A DNA stretch of 46,742 bases from Butyriboletus loyo (Eukaryota > Basidiomycota > Agaricomycetes > Boletales > Boletaceae), in contig JBBPSI010000189.1 of NCBI GenBank assembly GCA_038093515.1, positions 1-46,742 on the forward strand. Reading direction: 5' to 3'. Shown piece after piece: positions 11,392 to 22,393 of this stretch (position 1 is its first letter; each line of letters opens with the position of its first letter). Made by a program: the position numbers and the translations under genes. Below the pieces are notes generated by a model that saw only the letters and a program-made list of their open reading frames with translations, searched no databases and was not told the DNA's origin.

Positions 11392-12370
11392 TGCTCCTGC
11401 CACTTTCTATGAACATACTTGCAGGGCTATCATTGATTTAAATACACTGGCTATAAATAAGAATGATGGTGTGCCTACCAATTACAGACCCTTGAAAGAT
11501 GATGACAACACTGGCTAAGTCTCATAAAGCAAACATCTTGCCACCCCATATGGACACATCATGGCATTCTTGTAGGGCTGTATCATTGCATTCCTGGATA
11601 GTTATAGAGGTCCCAAACAACACAGGAACAACTCCCAGGGTCCCTGAGATTTTATTTCACATGACCTTCCTACCCTGCCTTCTGCTCCCCAGACAAAGAT
11701 TGATTTTTGTAGCCTCAAATATGCTAGCCATAAAGAAGCATGAGGGTGCTCCTACCATTCTAACACCCTCTGGACATGATGGTAACACTGGCTGAGCCTC
11801 ATAAAATCAGCTAAGTGAACATCTTGCCACCTCATATGAACATGTCATGACATTCTTGTAGGGCTATCCCATTGCATTCCCTGAGCATTATAGAGGTCCC
11901 AGACATCCCAGGAACAACCAACAAGATGTCTGATATTTTATTTCACATGGCTCTCCTACCTTGCCTCCTGCCCCCCAGACAAAGATCAATTTTTGTAGCC
12001 TCCAATACACTAGCCATAAAGAAGAACAAGGGTGATCCTACCATTGTAAAGCCCTCTGGACATGATGGTAACACTGGCTAAGCCTCATAAAATCAGCTAA
12101 GCAAACATCTTGCCACCCATATGAACCCATCATGACATGATTTTAAGGATGTTCCAGCACTTTCCCTGATGGTATTAGAGGTCCCAAACAACACTGGAAC
12201 AACTCCCAGGGTCACTGGGACTTTATTTCACATGGCCTTCCTACCCTGCCTCCTGCCCCCCAAACAAAGATCGATTTTTGTAGCCTCAAATACGCTAGCC
12301 ACAAATAAGCAGGGTGGTGCTCCTACCCATTTAAGACCCTCCGGACACGATGGTAACATTTGCTAAGCCC
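11392..12370 (+). repeat. ~285-bp tandem repeat, about 3.5 copies
   Basis: The landmark AACACTGGCTAAG recurs near 11507, 11784, 12069 and (changed) 12355, spacings about 277, 286 and 285 bp. Each unit contains the words GAGGTCCCAAACAACAC, TTTATTTCACATG, GACAAAGATCGATTTTTGTAGCC and TGGACATGATGGTAACACTGG. The first copy is partial and more diverged. The unit is not clearly coding. Confidence 0.85.
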
Positions 12371-12544
12371 AGGAAAATCAGTTGGGCCTGCAGTGCAACA
12401 TTCTTCTCCTCCTCCAATATCCAAAAGTGTATACTGTGCCAGGGGACCTCTCCAGAACCATTCCAGCATTTTTCCTGGGGGCTATTGAACCCTCTGAATC
12501 CATTCGTGACACTTAGAAGTTCCTAAGAACTCGCCTTCATCGCC

Positions 12545-12722
12545 ATTCTTGACCTGTACAAAATATGGCCTTGTTTCATTTTTATCTCCACATCCCGACC
12601 GCCAATCTTGATGGGTAGGGGCTCAAAATGTTCCTACAGATGTCCTCTATCACATAGGAGCATCATTCAGGCGTTTGGAAACATTGCATTTGGTAACTTA
12701 ATTCCAGGATGACTGAATAAAT
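12545..12722 (+). repeat. Dispersed repeat, copy A
   Basis: Shares about 170 bp with two copies at 32.04-32.36 kb, including AATATGGCCTTGTTTC, TTTTATCTCCACATCCCGAC, TTCCTACAGATGTCC and the end CCAGGATGACTGAATAAAT. All three copies have the same orientation. No terminal inverted repeats or coding capacity are seen. Confidence 0.85.
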
Positions 12723-13177
12723 GCGCTCCCACACATGTGGCCATCCCAGACCCCATTATTATATGCTCATAATTATTTTATCACAGTCTCACCCGCTCTC
12801 ACTGTTCTTACCTAGTTACTTCACATACTCAGACTGTAAGAATTAGTTCAGTATAATTGAACATTTTCATGAGATTTATTTTACACAACCAGCAAATTCA
12901 GCATTTTACAAATAGATATAAGACATGCTACACAGTGCTATACAGGAATGGATCCTTGTTGTCCATAGCAGCAGCTGCTGCTGATATAGATTTAGTTTAT
13001 TATTTTTCAACATGCAATGCTTCTGTTGCAGGCATCCTGGATGCCTGCCGCACATACTTGCTTCAGGTCACATGACCTTTCAATTCATTGCATATTCTGA
13101 ACACGTCTCACTCCCAGTACTGAACATTCAAATAAAAGGTATCATTTAATAAAAATACAATTCCACATCAATCAGGA
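12723..13177. other. Non-coding spacer
   Basis: AT-rich sequence without a supportable gene. A near-palindrome GGCATCCTGGATGCCTGCC at about 13031 resembles part of the minisatellite unit that follows. Confidence 0.35.
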
Positions 13178-13480
13178 ATGGGCCTCCAGGATGCCTGCTG
13201 CAGTGTGTACATATCTTGTCACGTGACATTTCATTTAGCGTGCTGTATGGGCCTCCAGGATGCCCATCGCAGTGTGTACATATCTCGTCACGTGACATTT
13301 GATTTAGCGTGCTGTGTGGGCCTCCAGGATGCCCGTTGCAGTGTGTACATATCTCATCATGTGACATTTGATTCAGTGTGCCATGTGGGCCTCCAGGATG
13401 CCCGTTGCAGTGTGTACATATCTTGTCATGTGACATTTGATTCAGCGTGCTGTGTGGGCCTCCAGGATGCTCATATTCCA
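13178..13480. repeat. 69-bp minisatellite, about 4.4 copies
   Basis: Units start at 13178, 13247, 13316, 13385 and 13454 (GGGCCTCCAGGATGCC). Each contains GTGTACATATCTCGTCA and a CACGTGAC or CATGTGAC motif, so the first two copies carry the palindrome GTCACGTGAC. Since 69 is a multiple of three, long open frames appear on both strands; these are not taken as genes. Confidence 0.9.
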
Positions 13481-13495
13481 TATACAAAAACATAA

Positions 13496-14149
13496 CAATG
13501 ATTCCTTAGCACTGTACTACCAATTACTAATGATACATACAGGATTGTGAGCCATCAATAATAGTCAATTGTGTCATCTGTATAATGTCTGTGCACAGCG
13601 GGCATCCAGGACGCCCCTCCCACAACACAGAGTCTGATACTCTAAAATATGTAATTCACACATGCCCAACTGCAAGCTACCTGAGACAATAGTGTCAAGA
13701 CTTGTACATCAGACAACCAAAATATTATTAGGGGATTTCCTTATGTGGAACCCTAGTTCCCAGAAAGGAAATTTTCTAGGGTTACATGTTCCCTAGGGAT
13801 GAAGGCAAGGAAGCTCATACCATCAGGTGCTATATGGCATCTAGTGCAAAATAGTGAAACACTGCAAGGGTTTTTTCACTCACTGTATACATTCAACACA
13901 ACTGAGCACTTCAGGGCTCATAACCTGTAGAAATGGTACATGTGAGGATATACCAAATATACTCACTATGTAATCAGTATATTATATAATTCTAATATAC
14001 ATTCAACAGCCCTCTCATCTACAGTACATTTCCTCTATATACACCTGGCAGGCCTGTCCATTAAGGCAATGCTAAATTGCACCCAAGGGCCCACCCTGGG
14101 ATGGCCATGTACCAGGTGAAACCCAGGATGGCCATCTGCATAGGAGAAT
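13496..14149. other. Non-coding spacer
   Basis: No gene is seen. A related GGGCATCCAGGACGCCCC occurs near 13599. The short direct repeat CCCAGGATGGCCATCT / CCTGGGATGGCCATGT lies around 14095-14140. Confidence 0.35.
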
Positions 14150-14608
14150 GTGACTATGTGGGCTCCTGCCAAGCCATGGCTGGTTTCTTGCAAAGATCAT
14201 TCTGCTAGATTCAAGGATAAATTTGACCTTGGGCTGATCAAGCAGGTCATGTCCTCTGAGCCACCATCAGGGACTGAGTTGCAAGGAACCTTAGATCAGG
14301 AAATAGGGGATCTCCGATTTGGGGTACAGTCTACTCATATGTCAACTCAGCGGTACAAGCAACTAACATACCTGAAGTGGAACTTGATTGTTGCTTCTTG
14401 CTCCTTCTCTCTTGTGTTGTCAGCTCAATCTCTTCTGTTCATCATCCTCACTCTATTCATGCCTTCCATGCATGCAACGAGGACTGAGCCATCCACCTGG
14501 GGAGATATAATTTGCGCCTTGTTGCGGATAGACAAGGAACGGCCACCAGAAAAGATTGGGGACGCTGCTCGAAAGGTAGTGAGAGGTTGCAGTACATGCA
14601 GGTGGTAG
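14150..14608 (+). CDS. Possible small protein with one membrane-like segment
   Basis: An open frame of about 152 codons contains one hydrophobic stretch of roughly 25 residues (around LIVASCSFSLVLSAQSLLFI) preceded by a polar N-terminal half. The first ATG in the frame is at about 14156. I recognise no family. Its neighbours are repeats and gene relics, codon usage gives no strong support, and it may be a chance frame or an exon of a degraded gene. Confidence 0.25.
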   Translation: MTMWAPAKPWLVSCKDHSARFKDKFDLGLIKQVMSSEPPSGTELQGTLDQEIGDLRFGVQSTHMSTQRYKQLTYLKWNLIVASCSFSLVLSAQSLLFIILTLFMPSMHATRTEPSTWGDIICALLRIDKERPPEKIGDAARKVVRGCSTCRW

Positions 14609-15700
14609 GTTCAGGTGGTGTTGGGGAACGGCGAATATCAAGATTGGCATCGGGTGTTAGGGAAGCGCCATGCAAAGTACCTGGGACATTATGCCAAAGA
14701 GATCGATGTCGATGCATGGTGTGAGACATGTCCGCCCTGTGGCCAAAAGCATGGTAGGTCTGGAGGTTGTCATTGGTGCCGTTCTTGAACTTGATTCTCA
14801 AGAAGTCACGGTCCTCAGGAGCAAGTCGCGGCAGAGCTCAAAGGCGAGGGCAGAAATGAACTTGGCTGGATGGGCGTTTCCTCTCAGTAATTGTCTTGAA
14901 TCATATATATACATGTGGACTTACGAAATGCCAGCAAGTTTGAGGTTCACCTTGACCGTATCGAGGATCTGGAAGAGGCAAACGAAGGGTGGTGAGAGGT
15001 CTCGATCAACGGGAGCTGGGGAGGGTCACCATTGAAAGCGATGCGTTCGAGTGGGTGGAGGATTGGGTGGAGGGTGTAGTCACAGATCCCAGGCATTCTT
15101 CAGAGTTGTGGGGTGGCCAAACACAAAGTAGCGAACAGCACCGAAGAAGGGTTGCGCAGCCCTTGGGGTCGCATTGAACTCGCAGGAAGCATTAAGTCTG
15201 CGATGTGTTGCAGTTGCTAGAAAGCCTGTCAAAACGTGGCATCGGATCAGTCTACATTCCCCGACTTCATAGAAAGAAACGTGGTAGAATGTACCGGGTT
15301 GTATTTGGTGTCAGTATGGCATAACGCCTGTTGTGGACGCTGTTCAGCTTTTGTGTGGTCGCGGTACCGGAGTAGAAGCTTGGCAATGGGAATGACGTGC
15401 CCGATCAGGTTGCAGCCGAGGCGTGATTTACCTTACCACCCGAGCGCTGTTTGAGCAACGCTGGTGCCCAAACATTGAGCGGGTGGGGCGCACCTTTTTA
15501 AATCGGGCAAGATATTATCAAAATTAGCTGATTGGCGGAGAGGGAGAACTTCCCCAGAGCCAGAAGTCGGCAGGCGATGCAGAGCGCACATTTTCCAAGG
15601 TGCTACCCCAACGTCAGGAGGACTGAAGACGTCAGATAACTGACCGGCATCGCCTTGCACGCCGCTTCCCCACTTAGCTCGACTTCAGACATGCTGGGGA
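14609..15700. other. Degraded gene relics, no supportable coding region
   Basis: No frame can be followed convincingly. About 14920-15060 resembles 23231-23340 in the same orientation (TGGACTTACGAAATGCCAGC against TGGACTTACGAATGCCAGC; later GAGCTGGGGAGGGTCACCATTGAA against GAGCTGGGGAGGTCACCATTGAA). Read on the minus strand, the shared part looks like a 5' exon ending at a GTAAGTCCA donor. It appears to be a second copy of whatever gene is decaying at 22.4-23.7 kb. Confidence 0.4.
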
Positions 15701-15794
15701 TGGGGTCAGGACCAGCAGGCTGAGAGCTGGGTCGCAGCGCGGGCAGCAGGGGAGATTCGTTGGGGTCGAGGCTGAGAGGGTGCAGCTGGGACTG

Positions 15795-16075
15795 CGGGGA
15801 ACCAGGGGCCAGAAACTGCTGATACGGGTGACAATAGCTTTGTGCTTGGCTTGAGCACCAACAGCGAGAGTGACGGATAAGACAGTGGGCATGGCAAAGG
15901 GGATACCACCGATCAAGAGGACAAGGATGTTGTTGAGACCGCGACGATAGTTGTACCTGAAGCCGGCATAGAGGACGAGAATTTCAGCAATGACGAAAAT
16001 CTCGATGGCCACCAGACAGAAGGAGCCGATTTGGGCAACAAGTGACCTGTGGGGTCATCGTCCTGTTCAACAAGA
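15795..16075 (-). pseudogene. Plasma-membrane H+-ATPase (PMA1-type) fragment, left copy
   Basis: On the minus strand the motifs [33 protein letters not shown] (given here as landmarks [10 protein letters not shown] and [12 protein letters not shown]) and [10 protein letters not shown] are those of fungal P-type proton pumps just before the phosphorylation motif. DDPTG and the 'GSFCLV' region precede them. The sequence leaves the family right after VTRIS, before DKTGT, so no pump could form. A residue pair before AKHK is missing compared with the right copy. It is a captured or duplicated exon piece; the normal family has about 900-1000 residues. Confidence 0.8.
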
Positions 16076-16364
16076 GAGGCAGTCAGACCGAAAGAGGTGT
16101 GGAATTTGCCAACCCAAAGACGCCACTCCAGGGCTTCTCTGAGCAAGGGCGCGCACCGAGAATTTTCACATGCCGGGAAACCTGAGAGCTTGGCCCACAC
16201 CTGATTTGAATATTAACGCTCTTGCACGAATTTCGATGGTAAAATCGATGGATGCGACAAAGGTGGGAGGGGCAAAGGAGCAGGGAAGGGAGAGGGGGGC
16301 ATGATAAACACGGATCCCATCGTTTGCAGAAAATTAAAGACAATGCATTTTGCATGCCTCTGCG

Positions 16365-16658
<294 letters not shown>

Positions 16659-17269
16659 TCAGAGTGGTGGGTGGGTTGTTTGACTAGTAGGGCCCTCGAA
16701 GGGGACATGTACAGGCTTTAGTGGATATGTTCAGTAGGGAGTACGACAGGCAGTATACTAAGGCGACAGGAAGTGCGAGTGAGCAGCGCACACGAAAGAG
16801 AATCGATGGGGAGGCTGGGGACTTCATCTATGAAGGCGGTTACAGCGGTTGCGGATGCTCCGACGGAGGCCGTCAGTATGTTCGTGTTCGACCCAGCATT
16901 GAGCCGTTGGTGACCTCAGGGTGGCCGCATCGTTCCCTCCCCTCGCTCCCGGCGAGCATCGCTGATGGCATGGAGGAGGGCAGTGTGCCCCTGCTTGGCT
17001 TGCGGATAGGCGGCGAGGAAACTCGTCTCGTTGGAATTGTGGCCGTGATGCCAACGTGAGGTGTCAGCGACGGCGCTCGTGGCATGGACTGGGACAAGAT
17101 GGTGGCACCAGCGGCATCATCAAGACGTGGCTGAGGTATTGAATGAGATTACCATAGAGGATATCGTCAAAAAACCTTACAGGCCGTTCATGGTCTTTGT
17201 TGATGCGATCCCACCTTGGAGAACGATCTTCTATCCCCAGCTGATGCCTTGAAGAGTTGACGTTACATA

Positions 17270-17389
17270 AACAGTTTGCCCAGTTGCGGTTTACACAATA
17301 TACCCCACCGTTGTCTATCTTAAAGTACTGTCTCTTCTCCCGAATCTTCTTCTTTCCGACTCTTGTCTTTTCGTTCCTGGAGCCACAGC
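17270..17389 (+). promoter_or_regulatory. Upstream region of left CRN copy
   Basis: ACACAATATACCCCACCGTT (about 17295) lies about 90 nt before the ATG and is followed by a pyrimidine-rich tract (TCTCTTCTCCC... to 17385). The same arrangement precedes the right-arm CRN gene, so promoter and gene were duplicated together. Reading it as a core promoter is inference. Confidence 0.5.
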
Positions 17390-18472
17390 ATGGATACACT
17401 TGAGCTCCAGTGTTGGGTCTACGGTGAAGACTTTGACGCCGTTTTTCCTGTCAAGATATCAAGGGCAGAGACCGTCGGAGCCCTCAAAGGAGCCCTCAAG
17501 AATGAGACACCAGTGGCATTTCGCGATGTAGACGCGAACAAGCTCGCTCTCTACTCCATCCCCATGCCCGATGATGAACACTTTGAAGCCACGCTCGAGA
17601 AGTGGACGTTCGAAGGCAAACATCGCCTCAACCCCGATGCAAATTATCCAACCTGAACCTGTCCGATGGCCTCATCATCGTTCATGCGCCCATTCCTTGT
17701 ATGCGTTGATCATCATATTCTATTATCCTTCTGAGGCGAGCTTTACTTCTCAGATTCACGTCCAGTTGAACCCACTGTCGTTCTCCCAGACCTGACCATT
17801 AATTGCTGGGTGCGCGGTGACACGACCAGTGGCAACTTTTCCGTCGAAATTTCGAGCACCAAGACTGTCGGAGCCCTCAAAAAAATCATAAAAAACGAGA
17901 AACCAGTGGCATTTCACGATGTAGACGCAGATGAACTCGCTCTCTACTCCATCCCCATGCCCGATGCTGAAGACTTTGGAGCCACGCTCGAGAAGTGGAC
18001 GTTCGAAGGCAAACAACACCTCGACTCGCGATGCAAATTATCCGAGCTCTTCCCCTCCTCTGGGGAGGGTGAGTGGTTCATCATTGTCAAAGATCCCAGT
18101 ATTACCTTGCACTGCTGGGTCCGCAGTCACAATACCAATCGAGTCTTCCCCGTCAAAATTTCGAACACGGGGACTGTCGCGGATCTCAAAGAGGCCATAA
18201 GAAACAAGAAGCCGGTGGATTTCCGTGACGTCGACGCCGACGCTCTCGAGCTTTACAAAGCCTCCCTCCCAGATTGCAAAGATGTCGAAGACAAGCTTAG
18301 AATGATCATGTTGGGAGACCAACCACGTCTCGGCCCATTGCAGAAATTATCCGGGCTCTTCCCCTCTGGGGAGGGGCACAATGGTGACAGGCAGGTAGGA
18401 TGGCATTCGGTGGCCATGTTTGGGTCATCTGGGATGAGAGGGAGGTGGAGATGTCATGTCGTTATTTGTTAA
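17390..18472 (+). pseudogene. Truncated header-only Crinkler gene, left copy
   Basis: Three ubiquitin-like CRN header domains can be read. Header 1 starts at ATG 17390 (LQCWVYGEDFD, TVGALK, FRDVDAN, LYSIPMP), then comes an intron (17699-17753). Header 2 begins at 17754, and header 3 follows in the same exon from about 18095 (LHCWVRSHN, VFPVKIS, FRDVDADALELY). Compared with the right arm, one base is lost near 17635, which shifts the frame to a TGA at 17654-17656. After header 3 the frame runs into unrelated sequence and stops at 18472 with no nuclease or kinase domain. Headers of this kind act as N-terminal parts of CRN effectors; alone they have no known activity. It may be a dead duplicate, or a source of short header peptides. 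Confidence 0.8.
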
Positions 18473-19431
18473 TCAGTATGAGTCAAGCAACGAGTGTAGA
18501 GTTATAGCTTACCTCTAGGCTCTAGTAGAGTAGCAAGCCAGCGCATCGTGAGAATAAAGCAGTATCCAAATAAGGAAATGTAGTGAATGTATGTCCCGGC
18601 TCAACCTGAGCTGGGCCTGGGTGCCTCGGCCATCAATGGAGGCCCAGGGTCACGATTAGGGTGGGCCTGAGTGCCACAAAGCCGGGCCAGACCCGGGGCT
18701 TTGAGCCCGACCTGGCTGACCGTTTGCTGCAGACAAAACCCTCCTCCACCATCATGGGAGTCGGGGATTATCCAACCTTATCGGGAATTCTTAGTCAGCA
18801 ATTTGTTGTTGTCCGTCTTACTACAATTCGTACAGTAGGATGGATATACCTCATATGCCTCGTCGCGGACCAACGCGGACCAACACAGATTAGTTGGAAT
18901 TGCAATTATTCTCGTAAAATATTACTGTAAAACATTCTCTGTCCACTTTGTGGGCATTCTTGGGATTAGATGTTGTTTCAGACCCTCCACTTTAGCACTA
19001 TCTCAGATCTTTTACGCTTCCTCACTGGTTCGCTTAGTAAGCATGTGATCAGATGTGGTAAGACTGGCCAAGCCGTGGTCAGATGTGGCAAGATAGTGGT
19101 TACGTGCGTAGCAAGATGTAGCAGGGTGGCATAAGGTGTAGTAAGATGTGGTAAGATATGAGCACGTGTACGACGTGGGCTGTTCTCGCTTGCTCGGTCA
19201 CCACTGATATTCCTCAACGCCCCGATAGCCCACCGCTGCAGTTATCCAACCCTAACTCGGGCCCATGTCTCTGGCGACGAATCCATTTATGCAGATACCG
19301 ATGCTTTGGCTGGCTTCCGGAAGCGCAAATGTCTAACTGATGACCATCCCTTGCTTCGGTTCCCCTCCCTGTTCTCCAACTACTTCAGTCCATCCGCCCT
19401 CCTCACTGTGCAGCCTTCCCTTTCCAGTACC
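18473..19431. other. Non-coding spacer with short repeats
   Basis: At about 18600-18720 there is GC-rich, partly self-complementary sequence (GGGCCTGGGTGCC...GGCCCAGGG; GCCGGGCCAGACCCGGGGC) of the type found near small mobile elements. At about 19050-19160 a degenerate AGATGTGGTAAG word recurs several times. No gene is supportable until the GATA factor. Confidence 0.45.
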
Positions 19432-20667
19432 ATGAATTATGGAGAGGACGTCACCAACACTTCTTCCCGTGGCCTCAGCATCCTCCGCCCTACTATCGAA
19501 CTTCCGCTAGACGAAATCCTCAGCAACGTTGATCTTATAGATGACCACCTGTCTTTCCGTTTCATAGGGCAAAACGAATGCACCCTTACTACTGATTCCG
19601 ACATCATGATGCAAGAGTCCTTTGAATCTGGTTCGTCTCGCTCGGCGTCCCAATCTTCTCGCCATGACAATCAATCAAACGCGGCCACACTTTCCCTTCC
19701 CCAGTCTTCCAAGGAAAGCCTTTCCCAAATTATCTCCCCAGCCAAACCTAGCCCTAGCGCGGGAACTAGGGGCAATGCCCCAGCAGTCGTCCCAACCCCA
19801 CGGTAAAGACTCAGAATACTCACAGTACACGATCATCTGGCCCCGGTGCCACCGCCACTAGCGTCAACCCTGCAGTTCTACGCAGCAATGGGAATTCCGC
19901 TCCTGGAGGGGTGAAGGGTGAGTGCTCAGATTGTGGTGCCACTCATATTCCTCTCTGGCGCCGTGGTCTCAACGACGAGCTGAATTGCAACGCGTGCGGC
20001 TCGTACCGCAAGCTGGTAAGTGATTTTCAGTGAAACATACGACAAGAAAACTCATGGTCTTCGTAGTACAAGCGCCCGTGCACAAAGAATATGCGCGCCA
20101 ATCATGGCGAGGCCCGCACTCAAGTGGTTGACGTCATCGGTGGGTTCCCTCGGTACATGCGACACACCACTCAACTCAGTGGGGCCGTCGACACAGCTCC
20201 ATACTACAATTGCCACACCGCCGCGACGCCGCTCTGGAGGAAGGACGACGAGGGTAAGACAGTTTGCAATGTGTAAGTTTTCACCTCCTTGGTCCATTTG
20301 CGTGATGGCTCATGTTATGGTGGGCATCTGACATTAGATGCGGCTTATAGTGAGTAACGCACTCTTGTCAGACATTCAATTGCTGAGCACGTTCTATCAC
20401 AGTTATAAATTGCATGGGTCAGCAAGACCGATTTCCATGAAATCGGACATCGTTCGCAGACGTTCACGTCATGACGCTCAGCGCCTAGGCCCGAACTCCT
20501 CTGAAACTCCATCTGCGAGCCCAGGTGCAAGTCGCCGGACTTCACCCACTGCGGAACCCTCCCCAACCCTGGCACCAGACTTGACCACTCAACCTACGTG
20601 TGAATACAACGAGGAAATGACGACTCGGAGCACATCATCCGAGCTCCTGGGAGCGCTTGCGGGGTAA
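19432..20667 (+). CDS. Two-finger GATA transcription factor, second finger lacks one zinc ligand
   Basis: A five-exon model keeps frame throughout: 19432-19802, 19862-20015, 20067-20272, 20338-20349 (12 nt) and 20403-20667, giving 335 aa, with GT...AG at every intron. Residues 145-169 form a GATA finger (CSDC...PLWRR...CNAC). A second finger at 221-245 reads YYNC...PLWRK...CNVC, followed by GLYYKLHGSARP and a basic tail (IVRRRSRHDAQR). The two-finger layout is that of fungal SreA/Urbs1/Fep1-type iron regulators, which bind GATA sites and repress siderophore genes; other two-finger GATA factors are possible. In finger 2 the first Cys is Tyr221, and finger 1 is followed by GSYRKL where GLYCKL would be expected. 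A Ser/Pro-rich N-terminus (1-140) and C-terminus flank the fingers. The intact frame with damaged fingers suggests a diverging or failing duplicate. Confidence 0.85.
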
Positions 20668-21161
20668 GGATAAGGATGGCAAAGATACGCAGTTTGTGTT
20701 TTCTATTTCGGCTTCACCGGGAAAAGACCCGATGGTGTTTGTGGTGGATCAGGTTCTATCTGTGGATGGGAATAGCAAAGTGTAGTAAATATGATTCCAG
20801 TTAGTCATTGCGCGGTAAGGTTGGGTGAGTGAACTTTCTGTAGGGCCGTGTCCAAAGTGAGAGTGCTTGAAACACTGGCCGATAGGTTATTGTTACTGTC
20901 AAGGCTGGTGTCTCGGGTTCGGTAAAGGAGTGGGGCACGGTGCATTCTGTGAGTCAGTGTCTCTCCCAATGACCAGACTATCTGCCAATGGATACATTCC
21001 AGCGACATGAGTATCGTGGAAATTAGTCAGTTACCTCAGCGACAAACTTGTTCGCATCGACGTGCTCTCTCTCACCCTTGCCAACGATCACCATCCGCAA
21101 CGACAAAGACCTTGCGAGAGGTATGCTTGTAAATCAAAGGACTAGCTACCTGACCTAACAT
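20668..21161. other. Non-coding spacer
   Basis: This is the presumed 3' region of the GATA gene plus sequence without a supportable frame. Confidence 0.4.
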
Positions 21162-21734
21162 TTGAACAGGATACGATTGATCCGCGTCTTCGGCCCTGCC
21201 CCAGTGTCCGAACTCTACGAGAAAATTGGTACTTTCTGCCGCAATAAATTACAAGGGCATACCAAATCACTAGAAAGACTTTCTCGTTCACTCAGCGACC
21301 GGTTCGACCAGGGAGGAGAGATGGCTGACCTCAAGGAGGCACTTGCGCTCCAACCCAATGTATTGGAACTTCGCCCACAGGGGCATCCTGATCGAGCCGT
21401 TTCACTGGGGAACATCGCGAACTACCTCTATTCCCGTTTCAAGCAGCTCGGTCAGGTGTCTGACCTCGACGAGGGGCCCACGCTCGAACGCAATGCATTG
21501 GAACTTTGCCCACAGGGGTATCCTGATCGAGCCTTTTCACTGGGCAGCATCGCGAACTCCCCCCACACTCGATCGAAATACTCAGTTACGCTTGGTATCA
21601 ACGACCTCCAGGACGCATTCAATTTGTATGATCACACTCGAGTAGCTCTGGCGTTGTACAGGACATTGAGGAGTATTCGTTCGAGCGACATCCCCATGGA
21701 TCAACAGATCCTCTACGTCCATATTGGTGCCTAG
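21162..21734 (+). pseudogene. Fragment of a TPR-repeat protein
   Basis: Two degenerate tetratricopeptide-type units are visible with the spacing of the large basidiomycete TPR family: LALQPNVLELRPQGHPDR...SLGNIANYLYSRF and LERNALELCPQGYPDR...SLGSIANS. The usual form has ALALRPHGHPxR and LNNLANALxTRF. Only about two units remain where family members normally carry ten or more, no CHAT or NB-ARC domain is linked, and the frame ends soon after. The start near 21162 follows a TTTGAACAG acceptor, so an upstream exon probably existed. TPR arrays mediate protein-protein contacts; this remnant is unlikely to function. Confidence 0.6.
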
Positions 21735-22393
21735 TGGATCTACGTTCCGGTGCGTGCATGTTTTCCATGGTGCATTGTTACCGGAACTGAAGTACCCGCA
21801 GTTGCATTTACCACAGCATCTGTATGCTCGAAGTAATCTGTTTGCAGATACTTGTATACGCTGTCAGAAGGACATTGGATAATTTGCATGTAGTCAGTAG
21901 ACACTCTGGCTGTTGCTTAACATTAACAAAATACCTACTACTGAATCCATATCATCTCATCACTTTCCCCAAATCCATTCCTGCTCAGATATCCTTACCG
22001 GGCCCCGCCGAAGCCAGTGGGTGATGGGACTCTCCACACTCGTTCTGCCCACCTCCTTCATGCTGTTTGCATCCAACACCAATAAATAGCTCTTTTCTGT
22101 AAAGCTATCAAGGACGACGCTCAAAAGTACACATGATTGTCCTCAGCGGTGCCCGAGTCGGGGGAACGAATACGGTATGTCATCGACCGCAAACACGGTA
22201 CAGGTTTCGTCGCCACATACGAATGACATCCTTTCTTCTGTTTCCACACGATCAATGCCTGGGAGGAGCCTTTCCCTTCGAATCCCTCCCAGATCGACAT
22301 CATCACCGACCTCTCGATCTACAAAAACCTCGACGTTCCAAAACGCTTCTGTTAGTACAACAGCCTGAAATCCACCTCTCCTGGGTCGCTGAA
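21735..22393. other. No supportable gene
   Basis: Short frames only. A stretch at about 22265-22345 on the plus strand (QIDIITDLSIYKNLDV) looks protein-like but has no visible start, splice partners or family. Confidence 0.3.

Noticed and set aside
13178..13480. CRISPR-like array
   Set aside because: Units are contiguous 69-bp tandem copies without unique spacers, in a eukaryotic genome.
13146..13495. Long open frames on both strands over the 69-bp repeats
   Set aside because: They follow from a repeat period divisible by three and are equally good on both strands.
15795..16075. Functional P-type ATPase gene
   Set aside because: Only a fragment before the phosphorylation site is present, and it is truncated on both sides.
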